NCBI GenBank assembly: GCA_013399895.1
Contig: VXBA01005469.1
Coordinates: 604,247-668,246 of the forward strand
DNA length: 64,000 nucleotides
Origin: Serilophus lunatus
Lineage: Eukaryota; Chordata; Aves; Passeriformes; Eurylaimidae
Direction: 5' to 3'
In this document: piece after piece, positions 1 to 11,600 of the stretch
Layout of the letters: each line of letters begins with the position of its first letter
Position numbering within the stretch: the first letter of the stretch is position 1
The notes under the pieces: model-generated
The model's database searches: none
What the model saw: the letters and a program-made list of their open reading frames with translations, nothing else
What the model was told of the DNA's origin: nothing
Position numbers and translations under genes: made by a program

Positions 1-3000
1 TGTTCTTCCAGCAAGGAGAGTTCTCGCTCTTTTTTCATGCGTTAAGTGCTCCTTCCTCTAATCTTTGGATTTTCAGAATCACAACCCAGTGAACTGAAAT
101 TATGCATTTTCCATGTTTTTTACCTGATGAATTTTCTGTAGTGTAAGCTAATACATTTCCTTCCCTGTTTGGGCTCATTTCTGTGGTGCTCTCCCTCCTG
201 TTCCACTGCTGCTCTTCCCTTGGCCCTGTGCAGCTGGGTGCTGGGATGCTCCATATGACACCTGAGCTACAGCCAGTTGGGGCAGTGGGTGACAATAAAC
301 AGCATCTATGAGCATACACCTCTACTGTAAATTGCATTGAGATGAGCAGGTGTAATGGTAGAGTGTCTACACAGAGGAGATGGTAGAGCGACACTGTAAA
401 GATACTGTGACGTTTGGCTCCAAACATATTGCAGCTGCTGCTGGATACTGTGACACTGTAAAGGTGGTGGAAACTGGGAGAGGCTGATGCACAGGGAGAG
501 GTGGCTGTTGGGTCTACTACCATCTTTCTCAGAAAGGCAACCTGAGCCAGAGAAGGATATTTGGGAGGGTTGAGAAATCTGGGAAGGAAGCCGACTCTAG
601 CAGTGAGGCAAAGCTGCAGAAAATGAAGCTGCAAATCACGAAAATCACCCGTCTGTTTCTTCATATACAAAATCCTTATAGTTGGAAGTTGCAGAGATAT
701 TGGAGTTCTTGACTTCTGCTTTAGCACTTTGTTTACTTCTTGGTGTCAGGCAGTGCTTTGGGAGTTTACATGCTCCTTTGAATCTGGTCTGTGGATCAGC
801 TTCAGACAGGAGGGACATGCATGAAAGGTTATAACAGTCAGGGAAGGAGGATAGGTCTTTTCTATTTCCAGTTTTTTTAGTTAGGGTCCCATAATTAGTG
901 CCCTGGGCAGGCAGATGCTCCCATCAGCCCCTTAGTGCAACCACCTGTAGTGGCTTCCCCTGTCTCTGGAGTGAGCTGCAGGGACCTTTCCACGTGCTGT
1001 TCCTATGGGTCACTGCAGTGCCCATGCCCTTCTGCATGCTCCACTGCTCCTGAGCTGGGCAGAAAGTGTGGCATCAGCAGGCAGATTTCACAGGGAGATG
1101 GGCTGTGAGCTGCTCAGCTTGGTTAATTAAATTGAAAATGAAAGGGAAAACAGCACTATGACTTTATGTGAGAAAAGGCAGGCAGCTGCTCTGCCCTTTT
1201 GGTAATTGATCTTTAGCAGTAGAGAGGGGAGACCTGGAGCTGAAACAAAGGGGCTTTGCAGCAAGTGCTCTTCTTCCTCTTGAGATGATCTTTGAGAGTG
1301 TAACAGCAATTTTACTCATCAAAATCAAGTGCTCAAGGCAGCGGTTCCTGTGGCTCCTCTCTGAGCTCTGGTAGCTTTTCTTTCTCTGGGGTATATTCTG
1401 CTCCAGCGGGTGTCAGGCCAGGTCATACTCAAGCCAGAGCCCCCCCGTCCTCCTCCCCTTGCAGCTTGCTGCCTGGCTGAGTGGTATGCTTGGGTATTGA
1501 ACAGCTGAAGTTAAGAATTCAGGGTCTTATTTTTTCCATTGTGATCAGTTCATCTATGACAGAAACACAGGATGGTGGAGCTTGGCAGGGACCTCTGCTC
1601 AAGCAGGGCCTCCTGGAATAGGCTGCCCAGGACCATCTCTGGACAGCTTTTGAGCATCCCCATTGCTTTCCTCTGAAGATTTGTGCTTCCATAGAGCTGG
1701 CTCTGGGATGGGTATGCTTTTAAGTCCTGCAGTTGGAAGACATCAGCTTGCATCTATTTCCTGAGTGAACTCAAGTCTCTGTGATCTCGGTGTGGTAAAC
1801 CTGATGAATTTCCACAGCTTCCTAATTACAGTGATTATTTTCCCCTATCTTCTGTTTCTTGCCCATACCTGTTTTTTCAGAGCAACAAATATGCCCTGTG
1901 AAATGCAGGACAACACTTTGCTGACCCCTTAGGAGCAGCCACCTCCCAGACTCCTGGTGAGTGTTGCTGTGGAGGCAGTAAGCAGATACTGGGACTTGTG
2001 CAAGTCCCTCTGTGGAGGAAACCATCAACCTTTTAGTGAAAATATGTCTGTCTGCAGAGAGAAGGTAGGGAAAAGAGCAGCATAAGTGGATGTGAGCAGG
2101 GAGATTTTGCTGGCAAATTTGACATGGAAGGCGGGGCTATACAGAGGGATGTCAGGAACCATCAGTTGGCATATCTTGCTTTGACCGGCCTCCAGAGAGG
2201 CAATGAAGGCCTCTGAAGTGGATTACTTGAGTTTTGAGAAGAAGTGCAGGAAGGAGGGAAGGACAGATGGACAGAAATGCACAAGCTCTTTCCTGCTGTG
2301 TCCGTCTTCCTCGTCAGCCCCTGTGGGAGAAGCTTCACTCCCTCCTGCTCCAAAGCCCTTCATAACTTGTTGCTGTTGCATCCCTTGCAAAGGTGCTGTG
2401 GAGGAGAGCACCCTGCTGGGCCTGTAGTCAAGGGCAGGGGTGTGAGACGGTCCGAGGGAGCATCTCAGTGTGTCCTCTGCAGTCTGTCCCCAAACCAGGA
2501 CCCAGGGTCTAAGCTTAAGGGAGCTCAGCAGTCCCTAACCTCAACTGTTTAGCTTTGTATGCAAGGAAAGAATGGAAATTCAGCTTACAGTCCCTTAAAG
2601 CTCTGATGGTATCTCATGCTGACTAATTTCTGCCTAGCCAAGGCAGACACCTGTGTGTACTCCTTCCCCTGGCTGCTGGAGGAGGGTCGAGGGGAAATGC
2701 AGGAGGTTGGAGGACCTTTAAAGATACAGGTTTGCAGCCTTTCCACTGCTGCTGGAGAAGGAAAGGTACCGGCTACAGGGGATATCCTGTGGGAAGAGGG
2801 TCCCTAAAGCAGGAGCAGCACAGGCACATCAGGAAGGACAGTGCACACTGCCTGGGGGGGGGCTGCAGGCAGCACCACAGCTCCCCTCTCCTGGACCGTG
2901 CTGCACTAAATTGAATGGTCGCTGGGTATAGTCACAGCAGATGTGCAGGACCCTGTCGTGTGGCTTTGGATTAGTAACCCCAGCGAACACCTGAGATGGC

Positions 3001-3481
3001 AACTGCTGGTGAAACCCACCCAGACTCTGTAGTCTCTCTGTGATAAAAGGCACTTGTTCACAGCCTCCAAAGCCGTGGGCTGGTTTTGTCACATAGGTGT
3101 GAGCCTGCTGATGGAAGCAGTGGTAGACAGGCACATTTGCTTCAGACAGAGGCTTTGCCTCCAAGCTCCGACACATTGGCTACCTCCATCCCCCCTTCCT
3201 GCTCTGTGGTCCCCAAAGCACCTCATCTGCTGCTCTCCTGCCCAGTGACACCCAGCTGTGATTCCCTGCCACCATTCAAACAAGGGTGTGTGGATTTGCT
3301 CTTTCTCTCCTTCCCCCACCCTCTGCACCAGCCTGTGCTGATGAGTCTTTGTCCTCTGCACACCCTCTTCCTCCCTTCTCTTTCGGTGGGTTTCTCTCAA
3401 GGCAGCCTTATCCCCTCCTCTTGACAGCATCCCTGTATTGGCAGCTGCAACCAGCATTATTATTTGGTTTCTCCATTTCAG
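1..3481 (+). other. Intron (3' part) upstream of the first visible Ig exon
   Basis: I found no Ig-type exon here: no frame shows a cysteine, core Trp and YxC arrangement flanked by phase-1 splice sites. The stretch is therefore read as the 3' portion of an intron of the EWI-family gene, at least 3.48 kb long. It contains one CR1 fragment near 1.55-1.67 kb and otherwise nothing I recognise. Confidence 0.6.
1550..1668 (-). mobile_element. CR1 LINE 3'-end fragment
   Basis: The stretch reads as the reverse complement of the CR1 3' region. Recognisable segments are the 'acaggatggtggagcttggc' type start, 'agggacctctg', 'ctcaagcagggcc' and 'ggctgcccaggaccat', in the usual order. A piece of about 25 bp normally lying between 'gacctctg' and 'ctcaagcagg' is missing. 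It is a decayed non-coding fragment inside the intron. Confidence 0.7.
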
Positions 3482-3886
3482 AAAGCAAGCTTCAGGTTTC
3501 TACGGGAGACAGCTCTGTGGAGATTGCCAGCGGTGCTGACACAGCCATTGAGTGCAAGATTGTGTTTGCCCACAATAATTCACAGCTTGCTGTTACCTGG
3601 TACTTCCTGCCTTCTCTGGCTGAGGCAACCCCTCTGCAAATCATCAGGGCCAACTACAGCAGCATACTGGAATACGGGTCTGAATTCAGCTCTCCTGCTC
3701 AAAGGTCCCGGTTCCTGAGCCAGAGGGTGTCCAGCAACATATTCTGGCTGCAGATTCTGTCTGTGAATCGTGTAGACCTGGGCAAGTACTACTGTGTGGT
3801 AGAGGAATGGCTCTGGCTGGTCGATGGCTGGTACAAACTTGGAGAGGGAACATCGGGAAGGACCACGCTGGAGTTCAAGCTCCTAG
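3482..3886 (+). CDS. CD101: Exon encoding the penultimate V-set Ig domain
   Basis: A 405-bp phase-1/phase-1 exon of 135 codons. The acceptor follows a pyrimidine-rich stretch ending in CAG at 3479-3481 and the donor is GTGAGC at 3887. Counting from the split first codon, the Ig disulfide pair is Cys25 and Cys105, the core tryptophan is Trp40 in VTWYF, and the late motif is D-L-G-K-Y-Y-C. The family EW motif is Glu109-Trp110, followed by a second Trp and WYKL. N-glycosylation sequons are NNS (32-34) and NYS (58-60). No in-frame stop lies within the exon; the frame also reads through into both introns for a short distance, which is not coding evidence. Confidence 0.88.
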
Positions 3887-6111
3887 GTGAGCAGGTGTTG
3901 CATCTCTTGTATAGGTGCTGCTGGAGAAAGCTGGATCAACTTATGACAGCCCCCTGCCAGGATTCTCCTAAGCTGTCAGGGTTTAGGAGAAGCAGTGGCT
4001 CCTGCATTGCATCTGAGACTTAGGCATGCAGGAGCTGTAAATGCCTCTCAAAGGAAAATAGGGAATTAGGAAGGTTTACCACATCCTTCCAAACCAGCCA
4101 AGCTGCTATTTTTGCCACTGTCAGATGGAGTCAAATGCTTCATAACAGAGTAAGTTGTAGCATATTTTTTTCCCTCCAAAACATGGTGCAGTTGATTGGG
4201 TGTATACCACTGTGGATAGAGGAGCTGCCCTTTCTTGGTACTTCTGAAGCAAGACACTGTTTACCCTGCAGCTCGCTGCTGCTGAGAAACAAGACTGAAG
4301 GTTCAGCTGCTCCCACCTTAATCACTGCACTGCTGGAGTGCATGGTGGGTCTCCCTGGCTCAGTTCTTCCTTCTCTCAGCTTCACTTGGTTTATAGGTTG
4401 CAGCCCTAAATAAAATGGATTAAAGAATTTTAGCTTCCTAAATAGCTTTTGGTCCAAAGGATGCCTTATCACTTATCTGGAACGGGTGGGAAGAATTCCA
4501 GCAGAGGGTTGTGAACAGGGGGCAGACATGATGGGTAGAGGGTCTTGCAAGGGGCCATTCCAATCCCCCATGCTTTGCTCCAGGAGGTTTCCCTCAGCCT
4601 GCAGGTGCAGGCACATGCAATGCAACACCACATCATCTCTTTCTGCTTCCATCCTACCCCAGAGGGTGAACTGCAGGTAGAGAAAACCAACTACACCATC
4701 TCGGCGATGGAGGGCGAGGAGGTGACGCTGCACTGCCTGCTGCAGAGTGCCCACCTGCCCAACACCCACCTCTCTGCCACCTGGTTCCAGGAGAAGAAGA
4801 GTGGTCGTGACAGTCCTCTGCTTACCCTCCACCACGATGGCACCATCGAGTACCCCCAGGAGAGCCTGGCAGGAAGGCTGTACCTGCGCCGCCCCACGGC
4901 TGGTGACTTCAGCCTGACGCTGAGCAGCCTGGAGAGGGGTGATGCTGGGGCATATTACTGTGAGGTGCAGGAGTGGCAGCAGCAGACTGAGGGCAAGGAC
5001 TGGGTCCTGCAGGCCTCGGCACGCTCAGGGAACACCCAGCTCACTGCCATCCCACTAGGTAACACTGCTGGGTGCAAGGGGCTGCTCACCCCGCACCATC
5101 ATTTTCCCACAGTCATGCTGGGGCGTGTGGGGAGGATAATGTCAGCTGTCTTCTGGCAATTCTGGCTGCAATGGCAAGCATCCAGGGAAGCTGGGAGCAC
5201 TTGCTGAGGGATTGCAGAGGGGGTCAATGCTGGGAAGATCACCAGAGTTGTGCTGGGAGCCCTTCAAGGGACACTTTTTATGGGTCTGATTGGGGAGGCA
5301 GTGACATCCCAGTCCTGCTGTTTTGCCAGAGCTTAAACCCAGAAGTTTGGCATTGTAAATGTTGGAAGTGGTGGTCAGGTGAGATGTCGAGAGTTCTGAC
5401 TGTTGAATCATGTGGTCCAAAGTTACCATTGAACGCATTTGTGCGTTGTAGCTTGTGGTCTCTCTACAGGAAACAGTTGAGCCCCTGGAGCTGGAACACT
5501 AACTGTTTTGGGCAAAAAATTCTGGGTATGAGTTTTCTGGCAAGTCTGCCTCACTTGTGGTCTCTGCTGTCACTGGTGTTGGGCAGGGATCCAGTGAGGT
5601 GAAGGGTACGTGGCTTTACTGAGCCCAGCCTGGAAGAGGTTAGCTGAAGAACCATGCTGTTTCTGTTGGGATGTTTCAGGTGGATGAGAATAAGCTGTAT
5701 CTGACCTCCCCAGACAAGAAATTGAGGCAAATTACCTGGTTTCTCTCCCCCATCTCCTCAGGGTAGCCTCTATGAATTCTCAAAAATTGGTAGCTGTTGA
5801 AGACTGAGGGAAAGTGTTAAGAAGATAACTTATAAGAAACAGTAGGAGAGAGAAATTCACACTAGCTTGGTGCCTAACTTATTTTTATTTTCTTCTTTTT
5901 CCCCACAGAGTCAACTGTTATGTCTACGATCTGCTCATCCCCAGCATTGCTGAACTTCATCCTGTATTTACCACTGGTTCTGATCCTTCTCCTGGCTCTC
6001 TGTGTCTCCTGCTGGTACTGCAAAATCAGAAAAGGCAGGAAGGGCAACATCTCAGGAAACCAGCTGATGGAACTGAAAGGGAATGGAGAAGTCAAGACAA
6101 CTGGTCTATAA
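3482..6111 (+). CDS. CD101: EWI/IGSF-family Ig-superfamily membrane protein, C-terminal part (CD101/IGSF2-like)
   Basis: This is the 3' part of a spliced gene: join of 3482-3886, 4663-5058 and 5909-6111, with the 5' exons outside the window. It encodes two V-set Ig domains, one transmembrane helix and a 29-residue cytoplasmic tail, so the product is a type I plasma-membrane protein. All junctions seen are phase 1 with GT-AG borders, typical of Ig-domain exons. After the second Ig cysteine both domains carry an EW motif (YYC-V-V-E-E-W and YYC-E-V-Q-E-W), the hallmark of the family of CD101/IGSF2, IGSF3, PTGFRN and IGSF8. Known members bind tetraspanins (shown for PTGFRN and IGSF8) and CD101 is a leukocyte inhibitory receptor; that role is family knowledge, not visible here. 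Assignment to the EWI family is confident. The choice of CD101 over IGSF3 or PTGFRN is a judgement from tail length and sequence feel, about even odds. Confidence 0.8.
3887..4662 (+). other. Intron between the two Ig exons
   Basis: A 776-bp phase-1 intron with GT at 3887 and AG at 4661-4662. I see no repeat or other feature in it. Confidence 0.85.
4663..5058 (+). CDS. CD101: Exon encoding the membrane-proximal V-set Ig domain
   Basis: A 396-bp phase-1/phase-1 exon of 132 codons, with an acceptor AG at 4661-4662 and a donor GTAACA at 5059. Cysteines 25 and 100 (exon numbering) form the expected Ig pair, with Trp41 in ATWFQ and the signature D-A-G-A-Y-Y-C. The EW motif is Glu104-Trp105. One sequon, NYT (10-12), is present. 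The exon is much more GC-rich than the preceding Ig exon, with many third-position C and G, but domain, phase and spacing show that it belongs to the same gene. Confidence 0.88.
5059..5908 (+). other. Intron between the last Ig exon and the transmembrane exon
   Basis: An 850-bp phase-1 intron with GT at 5059 and AG at 5907-5908, with a strong polypyrimidine tract of about 25 bases before the acceptor. Nothing else is recognised. Confidence 0.85.
5909..6111 (+). CDS. CD101: Terminal coding exon: transmembrane helix and cytoplasmic tail
   Basis: The acceptor is a long T/C tract ending in CCCCACAG at 5908. The exon enters in phase 1 and the stop TAA is at 6109-6111. It encodes a short stalk, a hydrophobic helix at roughly residues 14-37 of the exon (LLNFILYLPLVLILLLAL onward) and a basic tail of 29 residues starting KIRKGRK. 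Three cysteines (32, 35, 38) sit at the inner membrane face, as in palmitoylated EWI relatives. The tail has no tyrosine, hence no ITIM or ITAM, and ends T-T-G-L, which fits the class I PDZ-ligand pattern. Confidence 0.85.
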
Positions 6112-6290
6112 AGGCAGCACAACTTGAAGAAGTGGAGCTGGACGGCTGGGCAAGACTGAGTACTTGCAGAGGGGCTTTTTATTGTTTTGTAGCAGCTCTT
6201 GCAGTGAATCCCTGAAACTGTGTGTTTGCTTTGGATGGAATGAAGTGGCTTTGAATTATTAAGCAAATAAAGTTTTCATACCAAGTATTC
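6112..6290 (+). other. 3' untranslated region of the EWI-family gene
   Basis: Short 3' UTR from the stop codon to just beyond the first AATAAA. Cleavage is expected about 10-25 bases after the signal. The end coordinate is an estimate. Confidence 0.65.
6266..6271 (+). promoter_or_regulatory. Polyadenylation signal AATAAA
   Basis: A canonical hexamer 155 bases after the stop codon, followed by a T-rich stretch. It is the first canonical signal downstream of the stop. Confidence 0.7.
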
Positions 6291-8189
6291 CTGCCTCTGA
6301 GGTACCCACTCATTTCACACTCTGTTTGTTGTGGCATATTTGAGGTCCTTGCAGTACACATCTCCCACTGTTGATGGAAGGAGTGTTACTCCTCTGCAAG
6401 AATAAGGGGAAAACCAGCTCTTTTTCCACTGTGACACAAAAGTACCAAATTGCAAATCATTTTAGACATCTTGACAAAGTCTACGTGGTATGCAGGCTGA
6501 AAACCAGTGTCAGAGCTGGAAATGGAGTATTAATGTCCCATTTAAGACATTGTACTCGCCTTTACCCACCTTTTGCTGAGGAAGCTCTCAGACACTGCTG
6601 CATTCATGTTCTGAGAGCTCCTGTGCCCAAAGAGCATCTTCTCCAAAAGGAAATAGATCTTCATCACAAAATCTGCCACAGGAACATGAGGACTGAGCAA
6701 GACTGGCTGGGCCTGAAGAAAACCCAAAGCAGGGGTACCACAGCCACCTGCAAATCCACCAAATCCTGTTGACCCAGTAAAGGACTCACCTGGGGTCTTG
6801 CATCACAGAAGGAGGAAGTGGACACCGAGCTGCCTTGGTGATAAGTGTACAAACTTTCCAGGTCCTTCCTTTACTGGGACTGCTGTAGGAGAAGACAGCA
6901 TCTAACCCCCTTGTTCCTGGGCTGTTTGTGAGTCAGGAAGTTGCACAGCTGGGACCTGGTATTGGACAGGTCCAGGTTGTACCATTTAATAAAAAAGCCA
7001 TGTGTGTGCCTTTGTGCTCTGGGATCCAGCTCATGCTCACTTTTTCAAGGCTGAGGAGCTCTGCCAGCTGAAGCTTGGCTGATGCATTGGGGGAAAGGAG
7101 ATTTCTATCCAGTTCCTGTAAACCAAGGGATACTCAATCCCTAACTGGGCAAAGTGGGATGTGGTCTCAGCAAGTTGTAAGGTCAGGTGTCAGGGCAGCA
7201 CTCGAAGTACTTCCTCAGACAATAGTTGTGCTGAAATCACAGCAGGCCTTTATGAACCTGCTTCCTTTGACCAGAGAGAGGTCTGAAGACAGCACAGCCC
7301 CTCTGGATGGTCTGTTCATGTCCCTCACTTTCTTGACAATTAGAAAAGCTGCCTGTCCTTTATCCTGAAGAACTGGTAGGTGCTTCAGTCCCTTGAAAGT
7401 GCACTTTTTGCACACATTTGAAGACCACTGCTCCTGTCTCCCCGTTCAACCACCTCTGCCTGTACTGCCTGGTTCCAGCTCGCTCAGTCTTTCCCCGAGG
7501 GATATGTTTTCTGGGCCTCGTGTGGCTTTTGCCTTTGCTGCCCTGACCCCAGCTGTCCCTCCCACAGCGTGAGTGCTCAGAGCTTTGCCCCCTGCCTTGT
7601 GGGTCGTGTCCCATTTGCACATCCCAGCAGGATGTTTGGTTTTCTCTGTGTGTGTGACAGCACGGTGCTGTTTGTGCTTGGCTCACAGTCACTGGGCTCC
7701 TCTCCTGCAGATTTGCTGTCTAGCAAGTTGTTCCTTCACTGTGTGTTCAGGCTGTTTGACTTTTCCTATCTAATGGGAGCACCGTTTGCACGGGTCTGTC
7801 GAACAGCTTTCTGCAACAGTTTGTGAAAGATCCTGCTGACTGTTTATCTTAGCCCTGTCTCCATAATGCTCTAACTCATGGTCCAACTTCAGTCTCTTTG
7901 ACAGGGAAGCAGATGCTCCCAGGACATTATACTTCTACAAGTTTCCTGGAAAGTGGTAGGTGGGTAAAGAAGAGGAAATAGGCGAGTTGTCCCACCAAGG
8001 GATGGCTGCTGTGTGGGATGCACTGGTGCCTGGCTCGTATTTAAGGGATACAGAAAGGGACTGTAGGTGTGTTAGGGCATGGGAAAGGAAAGAAGGAACT
8101 GCCTTTGACTATCAACCATTAACAATAAACCTATGCACATAGTTTATCTGCCAATTTCGTGCTGTTCCTCTGTGTTTTTGTTTGGATTG

Positions 8190-8600
8190 TTTCCTTAGCT
8201 TGCCCAAGAGTACTTTGGGAGCATACTCACAAACCCTGGTGAAATCAAGAATATACAATGCCTCCTGCTTGCACCTGCCCACAAGGCTTGCTGTCTTCTT
8301 GCAGAAGAGATAGATTTTGTTTTTGGTTTTGTTGTTGTTTATTTCCCCTTGCATTCTTCTAGGTGCTTGTAGGTACTTTGTCCTTGTATCTCCCTAAGGA
8401 TTGCAGTTAGGAAGATAAGGGTGTTCAGTTTCCCCTTATTCTTAAATATAATTTTGCCCTTTTCTTGTCACCTGATGTCTCACACCTCCTCAGGTGTTAC
8501 CACTAACAGATGGCTTGACAGCCCATTCTTTACATGGCTTGGGGTGAACCTCATCAAGACCATCTATGTAGTCAAAAATCTGGCTTGCTGAGGTTGCTAC
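8190..8600 (-). mobile_element. Possible ancient CR1-derived sequence
   Basis: Phrases around 8225-8320 ('ggtgaaatcaagaatatac', then 'cccacaaggcttgctgtctt' and a purine-rich 'gcagaagagatagattt') resemble the reverse complement of an internal CR1 segment upstream of its 3' UTR. The match is from memory and heavily diverged. The borders are guesses. Confidence 0.25.
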
Positions 8601-11600
8601 TCATTACCAGAGTGCAGGGCACAACCCTGATCTTCTTGCAGCAGTTGTACGTGTAGGACAGTCTCTGTAAGCTGTGGGTGACCTTCCTGTGCATCCCTCA
8701 TGCCCATGCTGGCCCCTCTGCCTGGCCACCTCTACACTCCATTGCAGGTCTGTGGAGACATCTTTGCTGGCATCTGATCTGCAACACGAGATTTTTGTGT
8801 CTGGTGGACTGGGAGAAAATGGTCAGAGAGGGATGTTTCTCTATCAATAGGGCATTCTCCTCTCCTGTCCTGTTTTTGTTCAGTCAGCTAGAGTACTGAG
8901 TGAGTACAACCTTCTATTCACACAGGTTAGAGGTTTTAATTTAAGTTTGTAAGTGTGCCTAGGGCATTGATGAAGGGGTCTGTAAGAAGAATTTGTGGTT
9001 TTGCAGTGATGCAGTTTTTTCCCCTTTATTTTTTTGTTCCTGGCTTTGTTAGGTCACCACCAAACCTTTCAGCTGTATTTTTGAGCTGTATTTTTTAACA
9101 TGAGTGAACTTTTAGAAAGAGCTGTAACTTATCACAGCAAAAGCTCCAAAACGGTCCTATTTTTAAAGAGAACATTTCAGTCAGCTGAAGTAAGTGTATG
9201 AGAGGGAGTGGGTTCTTGGTGGGTCAGGGGGATGATGTTGATTTTGCTGCTGGGGCTCTGGACCACCTTCAGTCACCCACATCACCATTTTTTGTTCAAA
9301 TTCACCCTGTGATGTATAGAACAGCTGGTAAAATATATAATTAGTTGTTATAGTCCCTTGAGAGAAAACAGTGCAGCACAAAAAACCTCCAGCAGTGCAG
9401 TGCCCTTGTTGCACCCCACCCCCAGGTGTGCTCTTGCCCAGGGAATGTCCTGTGTGAGAGCATCACATGGCAGGAAGGCCCAAGGTCCTTTCACAAGTTT
9501 TAAAGCAGTTTGAAGGGGCTATGGGGCAACACAGAGCTTGGTCCATGAGGAATTAATCCACTGGCAAGGGGTTGCATTGGTTTCTGGAAACATATCTGTT
9601 GTGGGTGGAAGGTTTCCATAGGAAGGTATGGAAACTGTAAGGCAGGGGGTGAGCAGTGCAGCCACTGCCTCCCAGGCAAAGCCAGCACCTCCCTGCAGCT
9701 TGGCAGCCCCTCGCTGTTCAGAAGATGGATGATGTGACGGTGGGATGGATGAGAACATAACCTTTGCATTGCATTGCCTTCCTGGAATGCTTTTATGGCA
9801 CCTTTGGGCATGGCCAAGGCCGGTGCTCAGTGACTCACACACCATACAGTGGGACAAGGGATGGTACCAGTGACTCTTCTGCGTTGGGGTGCATCGAGGA
9901 CCTCTCTCTGCAAAGCTCCTCTGTCCCGTGAGGAGGGAGGATGGCTGAGTGATGAGCTGATTGCTGTGCAGCAGAGCTGGGAAGTGACTTGCAAACGAGG
10001 AGATAGCCTGGGGCTGATGGCTCAGGGCTTCCTGGCCTGCCCTGTGTCCCTGGAGCAGAGGGCACAGCAGCTGTACGCTGTCCTGTACTGCCAGGGCAAG
10101 GCTGCTGAGGAAGGTTGTCAAATTTTCGGTAAATTATTCCAAACAAATGACTCGGAGTTCTCCTGGGATGTCTCCTCTCAAGCAGCATCTCTCCATTACT
10201 TCCTATTAACTCTGAGTTGGTTTTGAAATAGGACACTATTTTCTTCCTGTGATAAATATTTAAAAACTGGTTAAAAATATTTAAAAACTTAAAATGTGGT
10301 CTCACTTGATGCCGTTTTGCATTCCAGCTGGTCCAGCTTGTTTTGTGTGTCCTTTGTCCTTGGTCTTTGGCACCTTAGACAAAGCAGAACCATTCCTGGG
10401 ACTCTGAACATTCCTTAACCATTAAGAAAATGCTGCATTGTATCTGCCTACTGCTGGGGGTGGTTTTTTTTGTCTTTCTCTAATCCTCTGCTTCTCCCTC
10501 TTTTCTTCCAGCAGATAATATTGCTTTACAATCATAACTACAGTTAGAATTGCAGTTACACATAATTGCAGTTGCACAGGGCAGGAGAAGGCAGCCCTTG
10601 CCCTCGAGTGATGCTTTCCAGGGCAGAAGCAGTAGAGCTGTGTGGCTCAGGGTGGGAAGGATGTATGAGAGGTTGTGTTGTGTCTGGCTCACTTTGCTGC
10701 TGCAGCAAGCAGGGGGGAGCAACTCAGCATCCTTTTAGTCACCAGTAAAGAGGCTGGTTATGATGGTGTGGGACTGACAAGATGGATGGTCCCCTACCTG
10801 CTTGGGCATCTAAGGAAGCCAAACAAAAATGCTTTCATGGGCATTGTTTAAACCAAACACAAGAGTGTTTCCCCAGCAGCTTCTATTTAGAAATGCAATC
10901 TGGAAAGCAAGGTCCAGACACTACTTGCTTCTGGAATCTGGACAGGAAACAGAGTACCACAAGCCACATATTCAAGCATGTGCTCATCTGGGCTTTCTGG
11001 CTTTTATTCATTACAGGTTTTTTTCCTGTGTGTTTCTAAGGAAAGTTTACAGGTGGTCCTGGCAGGGAGCTGAGCCTTCCTCTACAGCCAGTGAGCTCTC
11101 CAGGGATGTGTGGGTGCAAGCTTGCTTCTGCCATGGCAAACCACTCAGCTCTATCAGCAGCTTTATTTAAGGAGAATAATCCAAGCAGGGGGTATTTTGT
11201 TCTTTTAATTGACACTGTAGGCACTGGGTACAGTTCTAGTGCCTGGGCTGCTGGGAGAAGCAAGGGGAGAGGGAGGGAGCTAGCCCTGCAGCATCCCTAA
11301 AGCCTGCTCTGATGATGGGTGCTGCCCTCACACCTCCCTGGGGGCCATCATGAGAGCACAGCATGGTGGAGCTGCCTGTGGAGCAGAGGGTGGCTGATCT
11401 CTGGCCTTGCCCACGCTGTACCTGCTCCTTGGAGGGCTGGGAAGAACGTTTGTTACTAGCACTGAGGGCTAAGTGTGAAAATACACTGACATGGGGAAAA
11501 CCCCTGGGTTTATTGTTATTTTAAGCATGGGGCAATGAATGGGAGAATGCTGGGAGCACGGTGATATAGCAGGTGGGGCTGTGAGTCCTCACAGCCCCCT

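Noticed and set aside
35..727. A 230-codon minus-strand open frame
   Set aside because: No recognisable domain, low-quality composition and location inside an intron of a plus-strand gene; a chance frame.
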